Assembly (NCBI RefSeq): GCF_003053845.1 | Contig: NZ_QAYG01000011.1 | Span: forward strand, 62,001 to 126,000 | DNA length: 64,000 bases | Reading direction: 5' to 3' | Source of the DNA: Breoghania corrubedonensis | GTDB taxonomy: Bacteria > Pseudomonadota > Alphaproteobacteria > Rhizobiales > Stappiaceae | Part shown: positions 46,732 through 56,455 of the stretch, piece after piece | Layout of the letters: every line of letters starts with the position of its first letter | Numbering within the stretch: position 1 is the stretch's first letter | The notes under the pieces: generated by a model | Databases searched by the model: none | Seen by the model: only the letters and a program-made list of their open reading frames with translations | What the model was told of the DNA's origin: nothing | Program-made: the position numbers and the translations under genes

Positions 46732-47543
46732 AAGAGACCACGACAATGAACGGCGATGCGCTGCTTTCGGCCCTTGCCTCGGGCATCCGGGGCGGCGGGG
46801 TCAGGGTGGTCGATCTCACCCACACGCTCGCCCCCGATTTTCCCGTCATGGTGCTGCCGCCGGAATTCGGCCAGTGCCAGCCCTTCCGCATGGAGGAGGT
46901 CTCGCGTTACGACGCGCGCGGGCCGGGCTGGTACTGGAACACCATCACCATGTCGGAACACGCCGGCACCCATTTCGATGCGCCCGCGCACTGGATTTCG
47001 GGTCGCAACCTGCCCGCCGGCACGGTGGACGATCTGCCGCTCGACCGGCTCGTCGCTCCTGTCGTGGTGCTCGACTATTCGGCCGAGAGCGCGGCCGACG
47101 AGGACTTCCTGCTGACCCGCGCGCATCTGGAGGCGTGGGAGGAGAAGAACGGCGCGATCGAGGCGGGCAGCTGGGTCCTTTTCCGCACCGACTGGTCGAA
47201 GCATCTGGGGTCCGACAAGTACCTGAACCTGCGCGCCGACGGCGCCCATTCGCCGGGGCCGGCGGCAGACGCCATCGAATTCCTGGTCAAGGAACGCGAC
47301 ATCATCGGCTTTGGCACCGAGACCATCGGCACCGATGCCGGGCAGGGCAGCCATCTGGAGCCGCCCTATCCGGCGCACTTCATCCTGCATGGCAATGGCC
47401 GCTACGGCCTGCAATGTCTCGCCGGTCTCGACCAGCTGCCCGCACGCGGCGCCATCCTCTTCGCCGCACCCCTGAAGATCCGCCACGGTTCCGGCAGCCC
47501 CTTGCGCGTGCTGGCGCTGGTGCCGGCGCCGGACGTGGTGTGA
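46728..47543 (+). CDS. Cyclase-family metal hydrolase (kynurenine formamidase-like)
   Basis: ATG 46728 overlaps the previous stop by four bases; a second ATG at 46746 is possible. The 271 residues carry the cyclase-family metal motif HAGTHFDAPAHW (H-x-G-T-H-x-D-x-P-x-H), preceded by VVDLTHTLAPDFP, and GFGTETIGTDAG plus HFILHGNGRYGLQCL later. Family members hydrolyse N-formylkynurenine, isatin or cyclic amides and lactones. In a cluster with an aminobenzoyl-CoA route this could open a formamide, isatin- or lactone-type intermediate, an inference from neighbourhood. Confidence 0.87.
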   Translation: MKETTTMNGDALLSALASGIRGGGVRVVDLTHTLAPDFPVMVLPPEFGQCQPFRMEEVSRYDARGPGWYWNTITMSEHAGTHFDAPAHWISGRNLPAGTVDDLPLDRLVAPVVVLDYSAESAADEDFLLTRAHLEAWEEKNGAIEAGSWVLFRTDWSKHLGSDKYLNLRADGAHSPGPAADAIEFLVKERDIIGFGTETIGTDAGQGSHLEPPYPAHFILHGNGRYGLQCLAGLDQLPARGAILFAAPLKIRHGSGSPLRVLALVPAPDVV

Positions 47544-47586
47544 GTGTCTGCCTCGGAGTTGGTATCGGGTTGTGCGTCTTCGAACT

Positions 47587-47615
47587 CTCCCCGTCATCCC
47601 GGCCTCCGAGCCGGG
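47587..47615. repeat. Short palindromic repeat
   Basis: CATCCCGGCCTCCGAGCCGGGAT forms a compact hairpin of the CATCCCGG family in the 177-base gap between the cyclase-type and SDR genes. It resembles a shortened arm of the larger elements at 43965 and 48525. Confidence 0.6.
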
Positions 47616-47720
47616 ATCCATGCCGTGAAGCATCCGCGCGGGAGAAGGCTGAAATGACAGGGGAGAGATCGGGTTGAAGAAGCTGACATCATTTTGGGGC
47701 CTGATACTGAGGAGACGATC

Positions 47721-48452
47721 TTGAGCGAACCCGCCTTCACAGCCGTCATCACCGGAACGAGTTCCGGCATCGGCCTCGATCTCGCCAGGCGCATGGTCGA
47801 TCGCGGCTGGCGCGTCGTCGGCCTTGCCCGCAGCGCGCCCGACTTCGAGCACGAACTGTTCGAGCCTGTCAGCGTCGACCTCTTGGACGAGGCGGCGACC
47901 GCCGAGGTTGCCCGCGATATCGCTGGGCGCCACGCCGTCACCCACCTCGTTCACAATGCCGGCCTCGTCTGGCCGAACCTGCTGGAGGACGTGAAGCCGG
48001 AGGAGGTGGACGGCCTGATGCGGCTCCACGTCACCGCGCCGATGATCCTGACCCAGGCGCTTGCCCCCGCCATGCGGGCGGCGAAATTCGGCCGTGTCGT
48101 CTTCGTCACCTCGCGCGCCTCCATGGGCGTGCCGACGCGCACCGCCTATTCGGCCTCCAAGGCGGCGGTGCACGGCATGGCCCGCACCTGGGCGCTGGAG
48201 CTTGGGCCTGACGGCGTCACCGTCAATGTCGTGGCCCCCGGTCCGATCCTGACCGACAATTTCTGGGGTATCGTGCCCAAGGGCTCGGAGCGCGAACAGA
48301 AAATCGCCGACCAGTTGCCCGTGCGCCGGCTCGGCACGGCCGAGGATGTCTCGCGCGCGGTGCTGTTCTTCGCGGAACCCGAGGCGGGCTTCGTCACCGG
48401 CCAGGTGCTGTTCGTCTGCGGCGGCGGCAGCCTCGGCGGGCTGTCGCTTTAG
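47721..48452 (+). CDS. Short-chain dehydrogenase/reductase
   Basis: The TTG start at 47721 is preceded by TGAGGAGACG at good spacing, giving 243 residues; the earlier in-frame TTG at 47694 lacks this. The protein is an intact classical SDR with TGTSSGIG, HNAG, catalytic Ser in VTSRAS and YSASK, and the GPILTDNF segment. It differs from the inactive SDR half encoded upstream and could supply the dehydrogenase step that the fusion lacks. Substrate unknown. Confidence 0.85.
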   Translation: MSEPAFTAVITGTSSGIGLDLARRMVDRGWRVVGLARSAPDFEHELFEPVSVDLLDEAATAEVARDIAGRHAVTHLVHNAGLVWPNLLEDVKPEEVDGLMRLHVTAPMILTQALAPAMRAAKFGRVVFVTSRASMGVPTRTAYSASKAAVHGMARTWALELGPDGVTVNVVAPGPILTDNFWGIVPKGSEREQKIADQLPVRRLGTAEDVSRAVLFFAEPEAGFVTGQVLFVCGGGSLGGLSL

Positions 48453-48764
48453 GGGGCGGCGCGCCGGAGAAGCCGTGACATGCACGTGTGTCATCACGAT
48501 CTCTCCTCCGCCCACCCCTCGATGTCATCCCGGCCGAAGCGAAGCGGAGAGCCGGGACCCAGTAAACGGGATGTCCGCATCCGGCAGGATGGCCGATCGC
48601 CGCGGTGCTTCCGTACCAGAGCCGCGAACCCCAACGGTTCCTGGGTCCCCGCTTTCGCGGGGATGACAACCGGGAGAAAGCGACGGAAAGGCGCGGATTT
48701 CGGACCCGATTCACCTCTTTGAAAACAGATCTGATGACATCGAAAAGCAGATGAGGAACGACCC
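48453..48764. repeat. Intergenic region with a palindromic repeat
   Basis: The 312 bases between the SDR and the second ligase contain an inverted-repeat element of about 145 bases (48522-48669), starting GTCATCCCGGCCGAAGCGAA and ending CCCGCTTTCGCGGGGATGAC, a diverged relative of the elements at 33840 and 39854. Bases 48715-48764 hold the leader and ribosome binding site of the ligase gene. No gene is seen. Confidence 0.75.
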
Positions 48765-50354
48765 GTGCCCCCTTTCGATTTCACCGCCGCCTTCGCCCCC
48801 GCCGACCGCACGCTCCCCCGTCTCATGAGCCTCCAGGCCGCCCGCTTCGGCGCGCGCGAATTCGTGGCCTTCGACGAGACCTCCTGGACCTACGCTGAAG
48901 CCCTTGACGTTGCCGCGCGCTGGGCCGGCACGTTGCGCGCCGCAGGTGTCACCCCGGGCGACCGCGTCGCGATCCTCAGTTCCAACCGCCCCGAAATGCT
49001 GGCCCTCGTCTTCGGCTGCGCCTGGGCGGGCGTGATCGCGGTGCCGATCAACGTCGCCTCCAGAGGGGTGCAGCTGCAGCATATCCTTTCCAATTCCGGC
49101 GCCCGGCTGCTGGCGATCGAGAGCGATCTCCTGCCGGCGCTGGAGACGCTCGACTTCGCCACGCTTGCTGTGGACAGGCTGTGGATTATCGGCGGGGGCG
49201 CGCCGACGCGGATCGCGTTTGCCGAGCCGTTGCCCGCTCCCGGCGAGGCGATCGAGCCGGCGCCGTCGCGGCCTGGCGACACCGCCGCCATCGTCTATAC
49301 GTCGGGAACGACCGGCCCCTCCAAGGGCGTGTGCTGCCCGCACGCGAACCTCGTCTGGTGGGGCGCCAACACGGTCGATCTGCTGGGCCTTCGCGATGGC
49401 GAAAGGCTCTACACGACGCTGCCGCTCTTCCATGTGAACGCGTTCAACACCGTCTATCAGGCGCTCATCACCGGCTCCACTGTGCTGATTGGCAAGCGCT
49501 TTTCGGTCTCCGGCCTGTGGCCGGCGGTCCATGCCAATGGCGCGACGGCGACCTATCTTCTGGGGGCGATGGTGCCGATGCTGCTCTCAAAGCCCGAGAC
49601 CCCGCTCGACCGCGCCCACAAGGTCCGCATTGCGCTCGGCCCCGGCGTGCCGGCGCAGTTTCACGAAACCTTCCGCGAGCGCTTCGGCTTCGGTCTTGTC
49701 GAGGGCTACGGCTCGACGGAGACGAATTTCGTCATCGGCGCGAGGCTCGGCGAGGCCACGGCGGGCACCATGGGCCGCATCCGCCCCGGCTTTTCAGCCC
49801 GTGTTGTGGATAGCGAGGATAACGAGGTGGCGGCGGGCGAGGCCGGCGAGTTGATCCTGCGCGCCGACGAGCCCTTCGCGTTCTCCACCGGCTATTTCGG
49901 CATGGCGGACAAGACGGTCGAGGCGTGGCGCAATCTGTGGTTCCACACCGGCGACCGGGTCATCCGCGACGCGGACGGATCGTTCCGCTTCGTCGACCGC
50001 CTGAAGGACGCAATCCGCCGGCGCGGCGAGAACATTTCCTCCTTCGAGGTGGAGCAGGTCGTCCAGAGCCATCCGGCGGTCGAGGCCGTGGCGGTTTTCC
50101 CGGTGAAGTCGGATCTGGCCGAGGACGAGGTCATGGCGGCGATCGCCTTGAGGCCGGGCGAGGTTCTGGCGGAGGCCGACCTCATCGAATTCTGCCGCCC
50201 GCGCCTGCCCTATTTCGCCGTCCCGCGCTATCTGGAATTCGTGAAGACGCTGCCGATGACGGAGAACGGCAAGTTGCAAAAGTTCAAGCTGCGCGAACGC
50301 GGCGTGACGGAGCGGACGTGGGACCGCGAGGCGCACGGAATATCGGTGCGCTAG
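48765..50354 (+). CDS. AMP-forming acyl-CoA ligase (second of two)
   Basis: The GTG start at 48765 follows GAGGAACGACCC. The 529 residues contain the adenylation motifs IVYTSGTTGPSKGV, VEGYGSTETNF, WFHTGDRVIRDADGSFRFVDRLKD and the C-terminal MTENGKLQKFKL with the catalytic Lys. It is only distantly like the ligase at 42 kb, so the cluster can activate two different acids, or an acid and a later intermediate. The style (RLKDAIRRRGENISSFEVE) is that of crotonobetaine/carnitine-CoA ligase-like and aryl-acid ligases. Confidence 0.88.
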   Translation: MPPFDFTAAFAPADRTLPRLMSLQAARFGAREFVAFDETSWTYAEALDVAARWAGTLRAAGVTPGDRVAILSSNRPEMLALVFGCAWAGVIAVPINVASRGVQLQHILSNSGARLLAIESDLLPALETLDFATLAVDRLWIIGGGAPTRIAFAEPLPAPGEAIEPAPSRPGDTAAIVYTSGTTGPSKGVCCPHANLVWWGANTVDLLGLRDGERLYTTLPLFHVNAFNTVYQALITGSTVLIGKRFSVSGLWPAVHANGATATYLLGAMVPMLLSKPETPLDRAHKVRIALGPGVPAQFHETFRERFGFGLVEGYGSTETNFVIGARLGEATAGTMGRIRPGFSARVVDSEDNEVAAGEAGELILRADEPFAFSTGYFGMADKTVEAWRNLWFHTGDRVIRDADGSFRFVDRLKDAIRRRGENISSFEVEQVVQSHPAVEAVAVFPVKSDLAEDEVMAAIALRPGEVLAEADLIEFCRPRLPYFAVPRYLEFVKTLPMTENGKLQKFKLRERGVTERTWDREAHGISVR

Positions 50355-50390
50355 GGAAACGACGAAGGTCAGCGGCAGGCGGATGGATCC

Positions 50391-50690
50391 TGACCCCCAC
50401 CCGAACGGCTGAAGGAGCCGTTCGACCTCCCCTCAAGGGGGAGGTGGGCCGTGGGGCAGATCTCTTTTCTTAAATCCACCTGCAAAACCCGCCGCGATGC
50501 TCAGACCCTGCCGCCTTGACCCCCATCCGAACGGCCGAAGGAGCCGTTCGACCTCCCCTCAAGGGGGAGGTGGGCCGTGCGGCAAATCTCTTAATCCTAA
50601 ATCCACTTACAAAACCCGCCGCGACGCCAAGGGCTCACCCCTCGCGTCCCCCTCCCCCTTGAGGGGAGGGGCCTGGGGTGGGGGTACCCT
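50391..50690. repeat. Two direct copies of a 107-base element plus an inverted partial copy
   Basis: Copies at 50391-50497 and 50517-50624 are nearly identical (TGACCCCCA[C/T]CCGAACGGC through AAAACCCGCCGCGA). Each contains two hairpins, ACGGCTGAAGGAGCCGT and CCCCTCAAGGGGGAGG. A third, inverted partial copy lies at 50649-50690 (CCCTTGAGGGGAGGGG). They fill the 357 bases between the convergent ligase and Ohr genes and may end transcription in both directions. Confidence 0.85.
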
Positions 50691-50711
50691 TGCTTGCTCC
50701 GCACCCCCGTC

Positions 50712-51152
50712 TCACGCAAGCCGCAGCTTCACGTCCACGTTGCCGCGTGTGGCGTTGGAATAGGGGCAGCGCTCGTGCGCGCCTTGGAGGATCTTTTCCC
50801 CCGTCTCGCGGTCGATCCCCGGCAGCTCCGCCGTCAGGTCCACCGCCAGCGCGTAGCCGACTTCGATCGGGCCGATGCCGACCTTCGCCGTGATCGCGGC
50901 ATCGTCCGAAAGCGCCACCTTCATCTGGCGGGCCACCAGCTTCACCGCGCCGAGAAAGCAGGCGGCATAGCCGGCGGCGAAAAGCTGCTCGGGGTTCGTG
51001 CCCTCGCCACCCGGCCCGCCGAGCCCCTTGGGCACGGAAAGAGCGAGCGAAAAGCCGCCGTCCGGGCTCGTCGCCTTGCCGTCGCGCCCGCCGGTTGCGC
51101 GCATCTCGGTCTCAAACAGGATCTTGTCGGGCACCATCATCGAAAGGTCCAT
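50712..51152 (-). CDS. Ohr/OsmC-family organic hydroperoxide reductase
   Basis: The 146-residue protein has the two redox cysteines of Ohr: Cys in GYAACFLGAV and Cys in ERCPYSNATRGN, along with the GTNPEQLFAAGYA helix. It reduces organic hydroperoxides as a dimer using a lipoylated partner or thiols. It is the last gene of the leftward Liv/SDR/racemase operon, with 24 bases to the upstream stop. A protective role against peroxides from oxygenase chemistry is a reasonable inference. Confidence 0.93.
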   Translation of the reverse strand: MDLSMMVPDKILFETEMRATGGRDGKATSPDGGFSLALSVPKGLGGPGGEGTNPEQLFAAGYAACFLGAVKLVARQMKVALSDDAAITAKVGIGPIEVGYALAVDLTAELPGIDRETGEKILQGAHERCPYSNATRGNVDVKLRLA

Positions 51153-51176
51153 TCCTTGTCTCGTGTTGAAAAACGC

Positions 51177-51962
51177 TCAGCCGCCGCGCCCGTCGCGCAC
51201 CAGCTTGCGGAAGTCGTCGACGGCCTGCTCGGGCGCCAGCGCGAAGCTCGGGCCGCGGCTGGGTTCCAGACCGTTCAGCGCCTTCAGTTGCACCCACATC
51301 TCCGCTGATTTCAGCGCCACCGCCGCGCAGTTGACCACCGGCGCGTGGCCGACCTTGAAGCCATGTTCGCCGCCGACCAGCAGCCCCGGCAAAACGCCGG
51401 CGGGGATGATCACGTCCGCCCCGCCATCCACCAGCGGCCTTGCGCAGTCAGTGAAATCGGCCAGCATGCGGGCACGGGCGGTTTCGTCGCCGGCAAAGGC
51501 TGCGGAAAAGTCCTCCGGCTTGCAGGCCATTCCGGCCACATGGGTGACGCGGTCGCGCAGACCGATGAGGTCGGCCTGCTCGCGGTGCCAGACTTCAAAA
51601 ACGGGATCGAGCGTCACGAGCCCCAGCCGCCGGCCGAGCGTGGAGGCGGCAAGCAGCGTCGCCTCGCCGGTGCCGATCACCGGAATGCGCAGTGCGGAGC
51701 GCAGCTCGTAAAGGCCCGGGTCCTGGAAATGCCCCATGACCACGGCGTCATATCCGTCGGCCTCGGCCTGAAGCCCGTTGTCGACCGCCATGATCGCGCA
51801 GCGGAATTCCGCAAGCCGGCCGAAGGCGCGGTCGGGTGGCGACACGCCCTCCACATGCACGGTGGTGCCGGGCGCGGCGATCGCGTTCAGATAGGCCGAA
51901 AGCCGCTCCATGTAGGGGCGGCTGGCGGAGGCGTCGATGAAACTCTGCCAGAAGATCTTCAA
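51177..51962 (-). CDS. Asp/Glu/hydantoin racemase-family protein
   Basis: The 261-residue protein has the family layout: IPVIGTGEATLLAAS at the first active-site loop and GADVIIPAGVLPGLL with the later VVNCAAVALKSAEM, which carries a Cys at the second active-site position. At the first loop no Cys is seen in the usual place, so a true two-Cys racemase is not certain; decarboxylase- or isomerase-type members of the family are alternatives. It lies 13 bases after the SDR and belongs to the Liv transporter operon, so it probably acts on the imported compound. Confidence 0.75.
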   Translation of the reverse strand: MKIFWQSFIDASASRPYMERLSAYLNAIAAPGTTVHVEGVSPPDRAFGRLAEFRCAIMAVDNGLQAEADGYDAVVMGHFQDPGLYELRSALRIPVIGTGEATLLAASTLGRRLGLVTLDPVFEVWHREQADLIGLRDRVTHVAGMACKPEDFSAAFAGDETARARMLADFTDCARPLVDGGADVIIPAGVLPGLLVGGEHGFKVGHAPVVNCAAVALKSAEMWVQLKALNGLEPSRGPSFALAPEQAVDDFRKLVRDGRGG

Positions 51963-51975
51963 AGCGGTGCCTTCC

Positions 51976-52803
51976 TCAATTCTCGCGTGCAGCGCTGTCG
52001 CACCAGTGTTTCGGGCCGAGGCCCTGGTCGGGACCGAGCGCGCTGAAGCCGCCGTCGACGGCGATGTCGCAGCCGGTCACCCAGCCGGCCTCGTCCGAAG
52101 CGACGAAGGCGACGACATTGGCGACCTCCTCCATCCGCCCGACGCGGCCGAGCGGGTTGACGTGCCCGCCGGCCGCATCGGCGATATCGCGCCGGCCTTG
52201 CGTCATCGCTTCCATCGGCGGCGACCACGTCCAGCCGGGCGAGACGGAAACGACGCGCATGCCCTCCGGGCCGAGAGCGGCGGCTGCGAGTTTGGTGAAG
52301 TGCATCAGCGCCGCCTTGCCGGCCGCATAGGGGCCACGCTCGCGCGAGCCGACCTTGCCGGAAATGCTGCCGATATTGACGATCACCCCGCCGGGCTTTG
52401 TGAGAAGCGCGCCGGCCTTCTGCACCAGCATGGCAGGGCCGACGATGTTGACGTTCAGCGTCTCCAGCCAGTCGTCGCGGCTGCTGTCCGGGCCCCGGTC
52501 GCGGTAGGAGCAGGCGCAGTTGACCAGGATGTCGAGCCGCCCGAACGCCGCCTGGCAGGCCTCAAGCGCCGCCTCGATCTCCGCATCGCTGCGCACGTCG
52601 AGATGCCGGTAGAGCGCATCGTCGCGTCTTTCGCCGCCGTTCAGATCGCGCGCGAGCGCCTCTCCGGCTTGATCCGCGATGCCGGTGACGAGCACGCGGG
52701 CACCGGCGCGGTGCAGGCGCCGGCAGATCGCCGCGCCGATCGAATGGGTGCCGCCGGTCACCAGCGCGACCTTGCCCGCGAGCGCCTGTCCTGCCTCAGC
52801 CAT
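51976..52803 (-). CDS. Short-chain dehydrogenase/reductase
   Basis: ATG 52803 overlaps the LivF stop by eight bases. The 275-residue SDR has TGGTHSIG for the dinucleotide, NCAC in place of NNAG, catalytic Ser in IGSISG and YAAGK as Tyr-x3-Lys, with the PGWTWSPP segment after it. The YAAGK and the altered NNAG set it apart from the other SDRs of the window, but the catalytic set is intact. It is probably part of the degradation of the compound brought in by the Liv system. Confidence 0.85.
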   Translation of the reverse strand: MAEAGQALAGKVALVTGGTHSIGAAICRRLHRAGARVLVTGIADQAGEALARDLNGGERRDDALYRHLDVRSDAEIEAALEACQAAFGRLDILVNCACSYRDRGPDSSRDDWLETLNVNIVGPAMLVQKAGALLTKPGGVIVNIGSISGKVGSRERGPYAAGKAALMHFTKLAAAALGPEGMRVVSVSPGWTWSPPMEAMTQGRRDIADAAGGHVNPLGRVGRMEEVANVVAFVASDEAGWVTGCDIAVDGGFSALGPDQGLGPKHWCDSAAREN

Positions 52804-53512
52804 GGCCGCCCAGATAGGTGGTGATCAGCATCGGATCGTGGATGAGGGCATCGGCCGGGCCGGAGCGGACGATGTCGCCGGTCTCCATCACGTAGCCGAA
52901 ATCGGCGGTCTCAAGGGCGGCGCGGGCATTCTGTTCGACGAGCAGGATCGAGACACCGTTCTCGCAGAGCGAGGGCAGGGTCGCCAGGATCTCGCGGGTG
53001 ATGAGCGGCGCCAGCCCCAGGCTCGGCTCGTCCAGCATCAAGAGCTTCGGCCGCGCCATCAGCGCCCGGCCGAGCGCCAGCATCTGCCGCTCGCCGCCCG
53101 AAAGCGTGCCCGCCGCCTGCCGGCGCCGTTCCATCAGCCGGGGGAACCGGTCGTAGATCTCGTCCAGCGAGCGCTTGTTCTGGGCATGGGCACGGCGGTG
53201 GCTGTAGGCGCCGAGGCGCAGATTGTCCTCCACCGACATTTCGCCGAAGAGCTCGCGCCGCTCCGGCACCAGGCAGAAGCCCATCTCCACCCGCTGCTCC
53301 ACGTCGAGGCGGGAAATGTCCTCGCCGTCGTAGATGACCCGGCCGGACGCCGGAAGAAGTCCGATGGCGGCATTCAGCAGGCTGGTCTTGCCGGCGCCGT
53401 TGGGGCCGATCACGGTCGCGATCCTGCCCTTTTCCACTTCCACCGAAACCGACCGCACGGCTTCCGCCTTGCCGTAGGAAACGGAGAAATCCTCGATTGC
53501 GAGCAGGGCCAT
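52796..53512 (-). CDS. livF: ABC transporter ATPase, LivF type
   Basis: ATG 53512 shares a base with the stop of the permease-ATPase fusion (TGATG). The 238 residues hold the Walker A GPNGAGKTS, signature LSGGERQMLALGRAL, Walker B LLMLDEPSLGLAP and switch His region VEQNA. The sequence pattern (VPERRELFGEMSVEDNL) is LivF. With the LivG part of the fusion it should form the ATPase pair of a branched-chain amino acid/aromatic acid-type (HAAT) importer. Confidence 0.92.
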   Translation of the reverse strand: MALLAIEDFSVSYGKAEAVRSVSVEVEKGRIATVIGPNGAGKTSLLNAAIGLLPASGRVIYDGEDISRLDVEQRVEMGFCLVPERRELFGEMSVEDNLRLGAYSHRRAHAQNKRSLDEIYDRFPRLMERRRQAAGTLSGGERQMLALGRALMARPKLLMLDEPSLGLAPLITREILATLPSLCENGVSILLVEQNARAALETADFGYVMETGDIVRSGPADALIHDPMLITTYLGGHG

Positions 53513-55281
53513 CAGACGACACCTCCCAGATACGCTTCTTGCACGCGGGCATCTGCGCGCACGCTCGCCGGGTCGCCCTCGCACAGCTTGGTGCCGAACT
53601 CCATGACGACGATGCGGTCGACGAGCCCCATCACGAATTCCATGTCGTGCTCGACCAGCAGGATGGTCAGGTGCTCCTCGCGCAGGGATTTCAGCAAGGC
53701 CGACAGCGCCGCCTTTTCCTGCTTGCGCAGGCCCGCCGCCGGTTCGTCCAGCACCAGAAGCACCGGATCGGCGGCAAGCGCGCGGGCGATCTCCAGCACG
53801 CGCTGGTTGCCGAGCGGCAGGTTGCCGGCAAGCTCGAACGGCTTGTCGCCGAGCCCCACGCGCTCCAGCTGCCGCATCGCCTCGTATCGCGCGCGCTTTT
53901 CCTCCGCCGCATCGAGACCCAGCGCGCCGGAGAAGAAGCCGGCCTTCGTGCGGGCGTAGGTGCCCAGCAGCACGTTGTCGAGAAGCGTCATGTTGGGCCT
54001 CAGCTTCACGTGCTGGAAGGTGCGCGCGACGCCGGCTTCAGCGATCTTTCGCTGGCGGGCGCGGGTGATGTCGCGTCCGTCGAAGGTCACCTTGCCCGCC
54101 GAAAGCGGCATGGCGCCGGTCACCAGGTTGAACATGGTGCTCTTGCCGGCCCCGTTGGGGCCGATCAGGCCGAGGATCTCGCCCGACATGACCTCGAAGC
54201 TCACGTTGTTGACCGCCGCCAGCCCGCCGAAGCGTTTTTGCGCGGCTTCCACCTCCAGCAGCACCTTGCCCGGTGCGGGCTGCGTGCGGCGCGGCAGCGG
54301 TTCGGCCTCGGCGGGTCTCTCATGAACCACATCCGGCAGCAGGGCGGCGATATAGGGCACGATGCCGTTGCGCGCGCGCTGCAGGAACAGGATGAAGATC
54401 GCCGAATAGACCACGATCTCCAGCTGTCCGGCCGAGCCGGGGGCGATCAGCGGCAGGTAGTCCTGCACAGCGTTCTTCAAAAGCGTGATCAGCCCGCTGC
54501 CGACGACGGCGCCGGCGAGATATCCCGCACCGCCCACCATTGCCATCATCAGGTATTCGATGCCGCGCGTGACGTCGAACTCGACCGGGCTGATGAAGCG
54601 TCCGAGATGGGTGTAGAGCCAGCCGGAAAGGCCGGCGAGGATGGCGGCGATGACGAAGGTGGCGAGCCGGATGCGGAAGGCGTCGACGCCGAGCGATTCC
54701 ACCATCGAATTGCCGCCGCGAAGCGCCCGCATGGCGCGCCCGACGCGCGAATCCAGCATGTTGTGTGCAAGCCACATCGCGCCGATGAGCATCGCCCAGA
54801 TGAGATAATAGATCTGGTTGCTGTCCACGAGCGCGACGGTGCCGACCGAAATCGGCGGGATCGACGCGATGCCGCTGTTGCGGCCCAGCCCCTCGATGTT
54901 GCCGAAGGTGAAATAGATCGCGATGCCCCAGGCGACCGTGCTGATCGACAGGAAATGGCCTTGCAGCTTCAGCGTGATGGCGCCGAGCGCGGCGGCCACC
55001 GCGCCGCTCAGCACGATCGCCAGCACGAGCCCTGCCCAGGGCGAATAGCCCATGATGGCGCTCACCCAGGCGGTCGAATAGGCGGCGATGCCCATGAACG
55101 CGGTCTGGCCGAAGGAGACCATGCCGCCGATGCCGGTGAGCAGAACGAGGCCGAGCGCGATCAGCGCGAACACGCCGATATAGTTCATCAATGTGATGGT
55201 GAAGGGTTGCAGCAGGAACGGGGCGGCGGCGATCAGCACGACGGCGGCGATCGCGACGAGCCGCAGGGTGCGCGGGCTCAT
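53512..55281 (-). CDS. LivM permease fused to LivG ATPase
   Basis: ATG 55281 overlaps the LivH stop by four bases; the longer frame to 55995 is rejected. Residues 1-320 are a LivM-type permease with many hydrophobic helices ([20 protein letters not shown], the conserved SFGQ.A motif). Residues 335-589 are the LivG ATPase: Walker [30 protein letters not shown], signature [16 protein letters not shown] (variant of LSGG), Walker [12 protein letters not shown] and VEHDM. The single-chain fusion of the two is known in alphaproteobacteria. It forms the transporter core with LivH and LivF in the inner membrane. Confidence 0.92.
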   Translation of the reverse strand: MSPRTLRLVAIAAVVLIAAAPFLLQPFTITLMNYIGVFALIALGLVLLTGIGGMVSFGQTAFMGIAAYSTAWVSAIMGYSPWAGLVLAIVLSGAVAAALGAITLKLQGHFLSISTVAWGIAIYFTFGNIEGLGRNSGIASIPPISVGTVALVDSNQIYYLIWAMLIGAMWLAHNMLDSRVGRAMRALRGGNSMVESLGVDAFRIRLATFVIAAILAGLSGWLYTHLGRFISPVEFDVTRGIEYLMMAMVGGAGYLAGAVVGSGLITLLKNAVQDYLPLIAPGSAGQLEIVVYSAIFILFLQRARNGIVPYIAALLPDVVHERPAEAEPLPRRTQPAPGKVLLEVEAAQKRFGGLAAVNNVSFEVMSGEILGLIGPNGAGKSTMFNLVTGAMPLSAGKVTFDGRDITRARQRKIAEAGVARTFQHVKLRPNMTLLDNVLLGTYARTKAGFFSGALGLDAAEEKRARYEAMRQLERVGLGDKPFELAGNLPLGNQRVLEIARALAADPVLLVLDEPAAGLRKQEKAALSALLKSLREEHLTILLVEHDMEFVMGLVDRIVVMEFGTKLCEGDPASVRADARVQEAYLGGVV

Positions 55282-56321
55282 TCCTCGGTATCCTCTTCGG
55301 AGTGGACGGTCGTGTAGGAGCGCCAGAGCAGCACCGGGATGAGGATCGAGAACACGATCACCTCCTTGTAGGCGCTGGACTGGAAGGAGGCGAAGCTCTC
55401 CAGAAGGCCGACCAGAACCGAGCCGAGCGCGGTGACGGGAAAGCTGACGAGCCCGCCGATGATGGCGCCGACGAAGGCCTTCAGGCCGATGAGGAAGCCG
55501 GAATCGTAGAAGATGGTGTTGACCGGGGCGATCAGGATGCCGGAGACGCCGGCAAGCAGCGAGCCGAGCAGATAGGCGATGGTGCCGGCGCGTTCCGGCC
55601 GGATGCCCATCAGCCGTGCGCCGGTGCGGTTGATCGCGGTGGCGTGCAGCGCCTTGCCGGTCAGCGTGAACTCGAAGAACAGGTAGAGCAGGGCGGAAAA
55701 CAAGAGCGCCGCGCCCACGATCATCACCGTCTGGCCGGGCACGAACACGCTGCCGAATTCGAAGGTGGCATCCGTCAGCGTTTCCGTGCGCACGCCTTCC
55801 GGCCCGAAGAACAGCAGCCCCAGCCCGACCAGCGCGAAGTGCAGCGCCATGGAGACGGTGAGCAGCAGCAGCACCGAGGCATCGGCGATGGGGCGGTAGA
55901 CGATGCGGTCGAGCAGCGGCGCGACCGGCAGGATCAGCACCAGCGATAGCACGATGCGCAGCGCCATCGGCAGCGCGTGGCCGGCCGTCAGCCACACCGC
56001 GCCGGCGGCGGCAAGCGGCAGGACGAGATAGAACACCAGCGCCTTCGGGATCCGGCCGGGACTGCGCGCGCGCAGCAGCGAGACGACCTCGACCAGCGTG
56101 GCCAGCACGGCAAGCGCCGCGACAAGCCCGACCGTGCCCGGCACCTGCTTCAGTTCAAGGGCCGCGACGGTCAGCGCGGTGAAGGCGGCGATGTCGCCGA
56201 AGGGGACGAAGATCACCCGGGTCACGGCGAAGATCAGCACGAAGCCCAGCGCGATCAGCACGTAGATCGCGCCCGTGGCGATGCCGTCGACGGCCAGAAT
56301 GGCGGCAATATCAGCGGTCAT
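55278..56321 (-). CDS. livH: ABC transporter permease, LivH type
   Basis: The 347-residue hydrophobic protein begins [26 protein letters not shown] and has the LivH family segments [36 protein letters not shown] (the EAA-type cytoplasmic loop) and [27 protein letters not shown]. About eight to nine membrane segments can be read. It is slightly longer than usual because of an extra segment around residues 80-130. It pairs with the LivM half of the next protein. Confidence 0.92.
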   Translation of the reverse strand: MTADIAAILAVDGIATGAIYVLIALGFVLIFAVTRVIFVPFGDIAAFTALTVAALELKQVPGTVGLVAALAVLATLVEVVSLLRARSPGRIPKALVFYLVLPLAAAGAVWLTAGHALPMALRIVLSLVLILPVAPLLDRIVYRPIADASVLLLLTVSMALHFALVGLGLLFFGPEGVRTETLTDATFEFGSVFVPGQTVMIVGAALLFSALLYLFFEFTLTGKALHATAINRTGARLMGIRPERAGTIAYLLGSLLAGVSGILIAPVNTIFYDSGFLIGLKAFVGAIIGGLVSFPVTALGSVLVGLLESFASFQSSAYKEVIVFSILIPVLLWRSYTTVHSEEDTEE

Positions 56322-56423
56322 GGTGTCTCAAGGCTGGAGAAGGGGCCGGCGAGCCGGCAGGGGGCGAGCCGCGCCCGGCAGCAGCGGCCCCGTGCCCGCA
56401 CGATGCATTCAGGTGGAGCGGGC

Positions 56424-56447
56424 CCCCGCGACCGGCCGGCCGCGGGG
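56424..56447. terminator. Palindromic stem in the livK-livH gap
   Basis: CCCCGCGACCGG and CCGGCCGCGGGG form a 12-base inverted repeat with one mismatch and no T-run. It lies 9 bases after the binding protein stop in the 134-base gap before livH. Such stems commonly protect the binding-protein mRNA or reduce transcription of the permease genes, which are needed in lower amounts. Confidence 0.55.
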
Positions 56448-56455
56448 ACGAGGCG

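Noticed and set aside
50391-50690. CRISPR-like direct repeats
   Set aside because: Only two 107-base direct copies with internal hairpins and no regular short spacers; these are intergenic palindromic elements. No CRISPR array or cas gene was seen anywhere.
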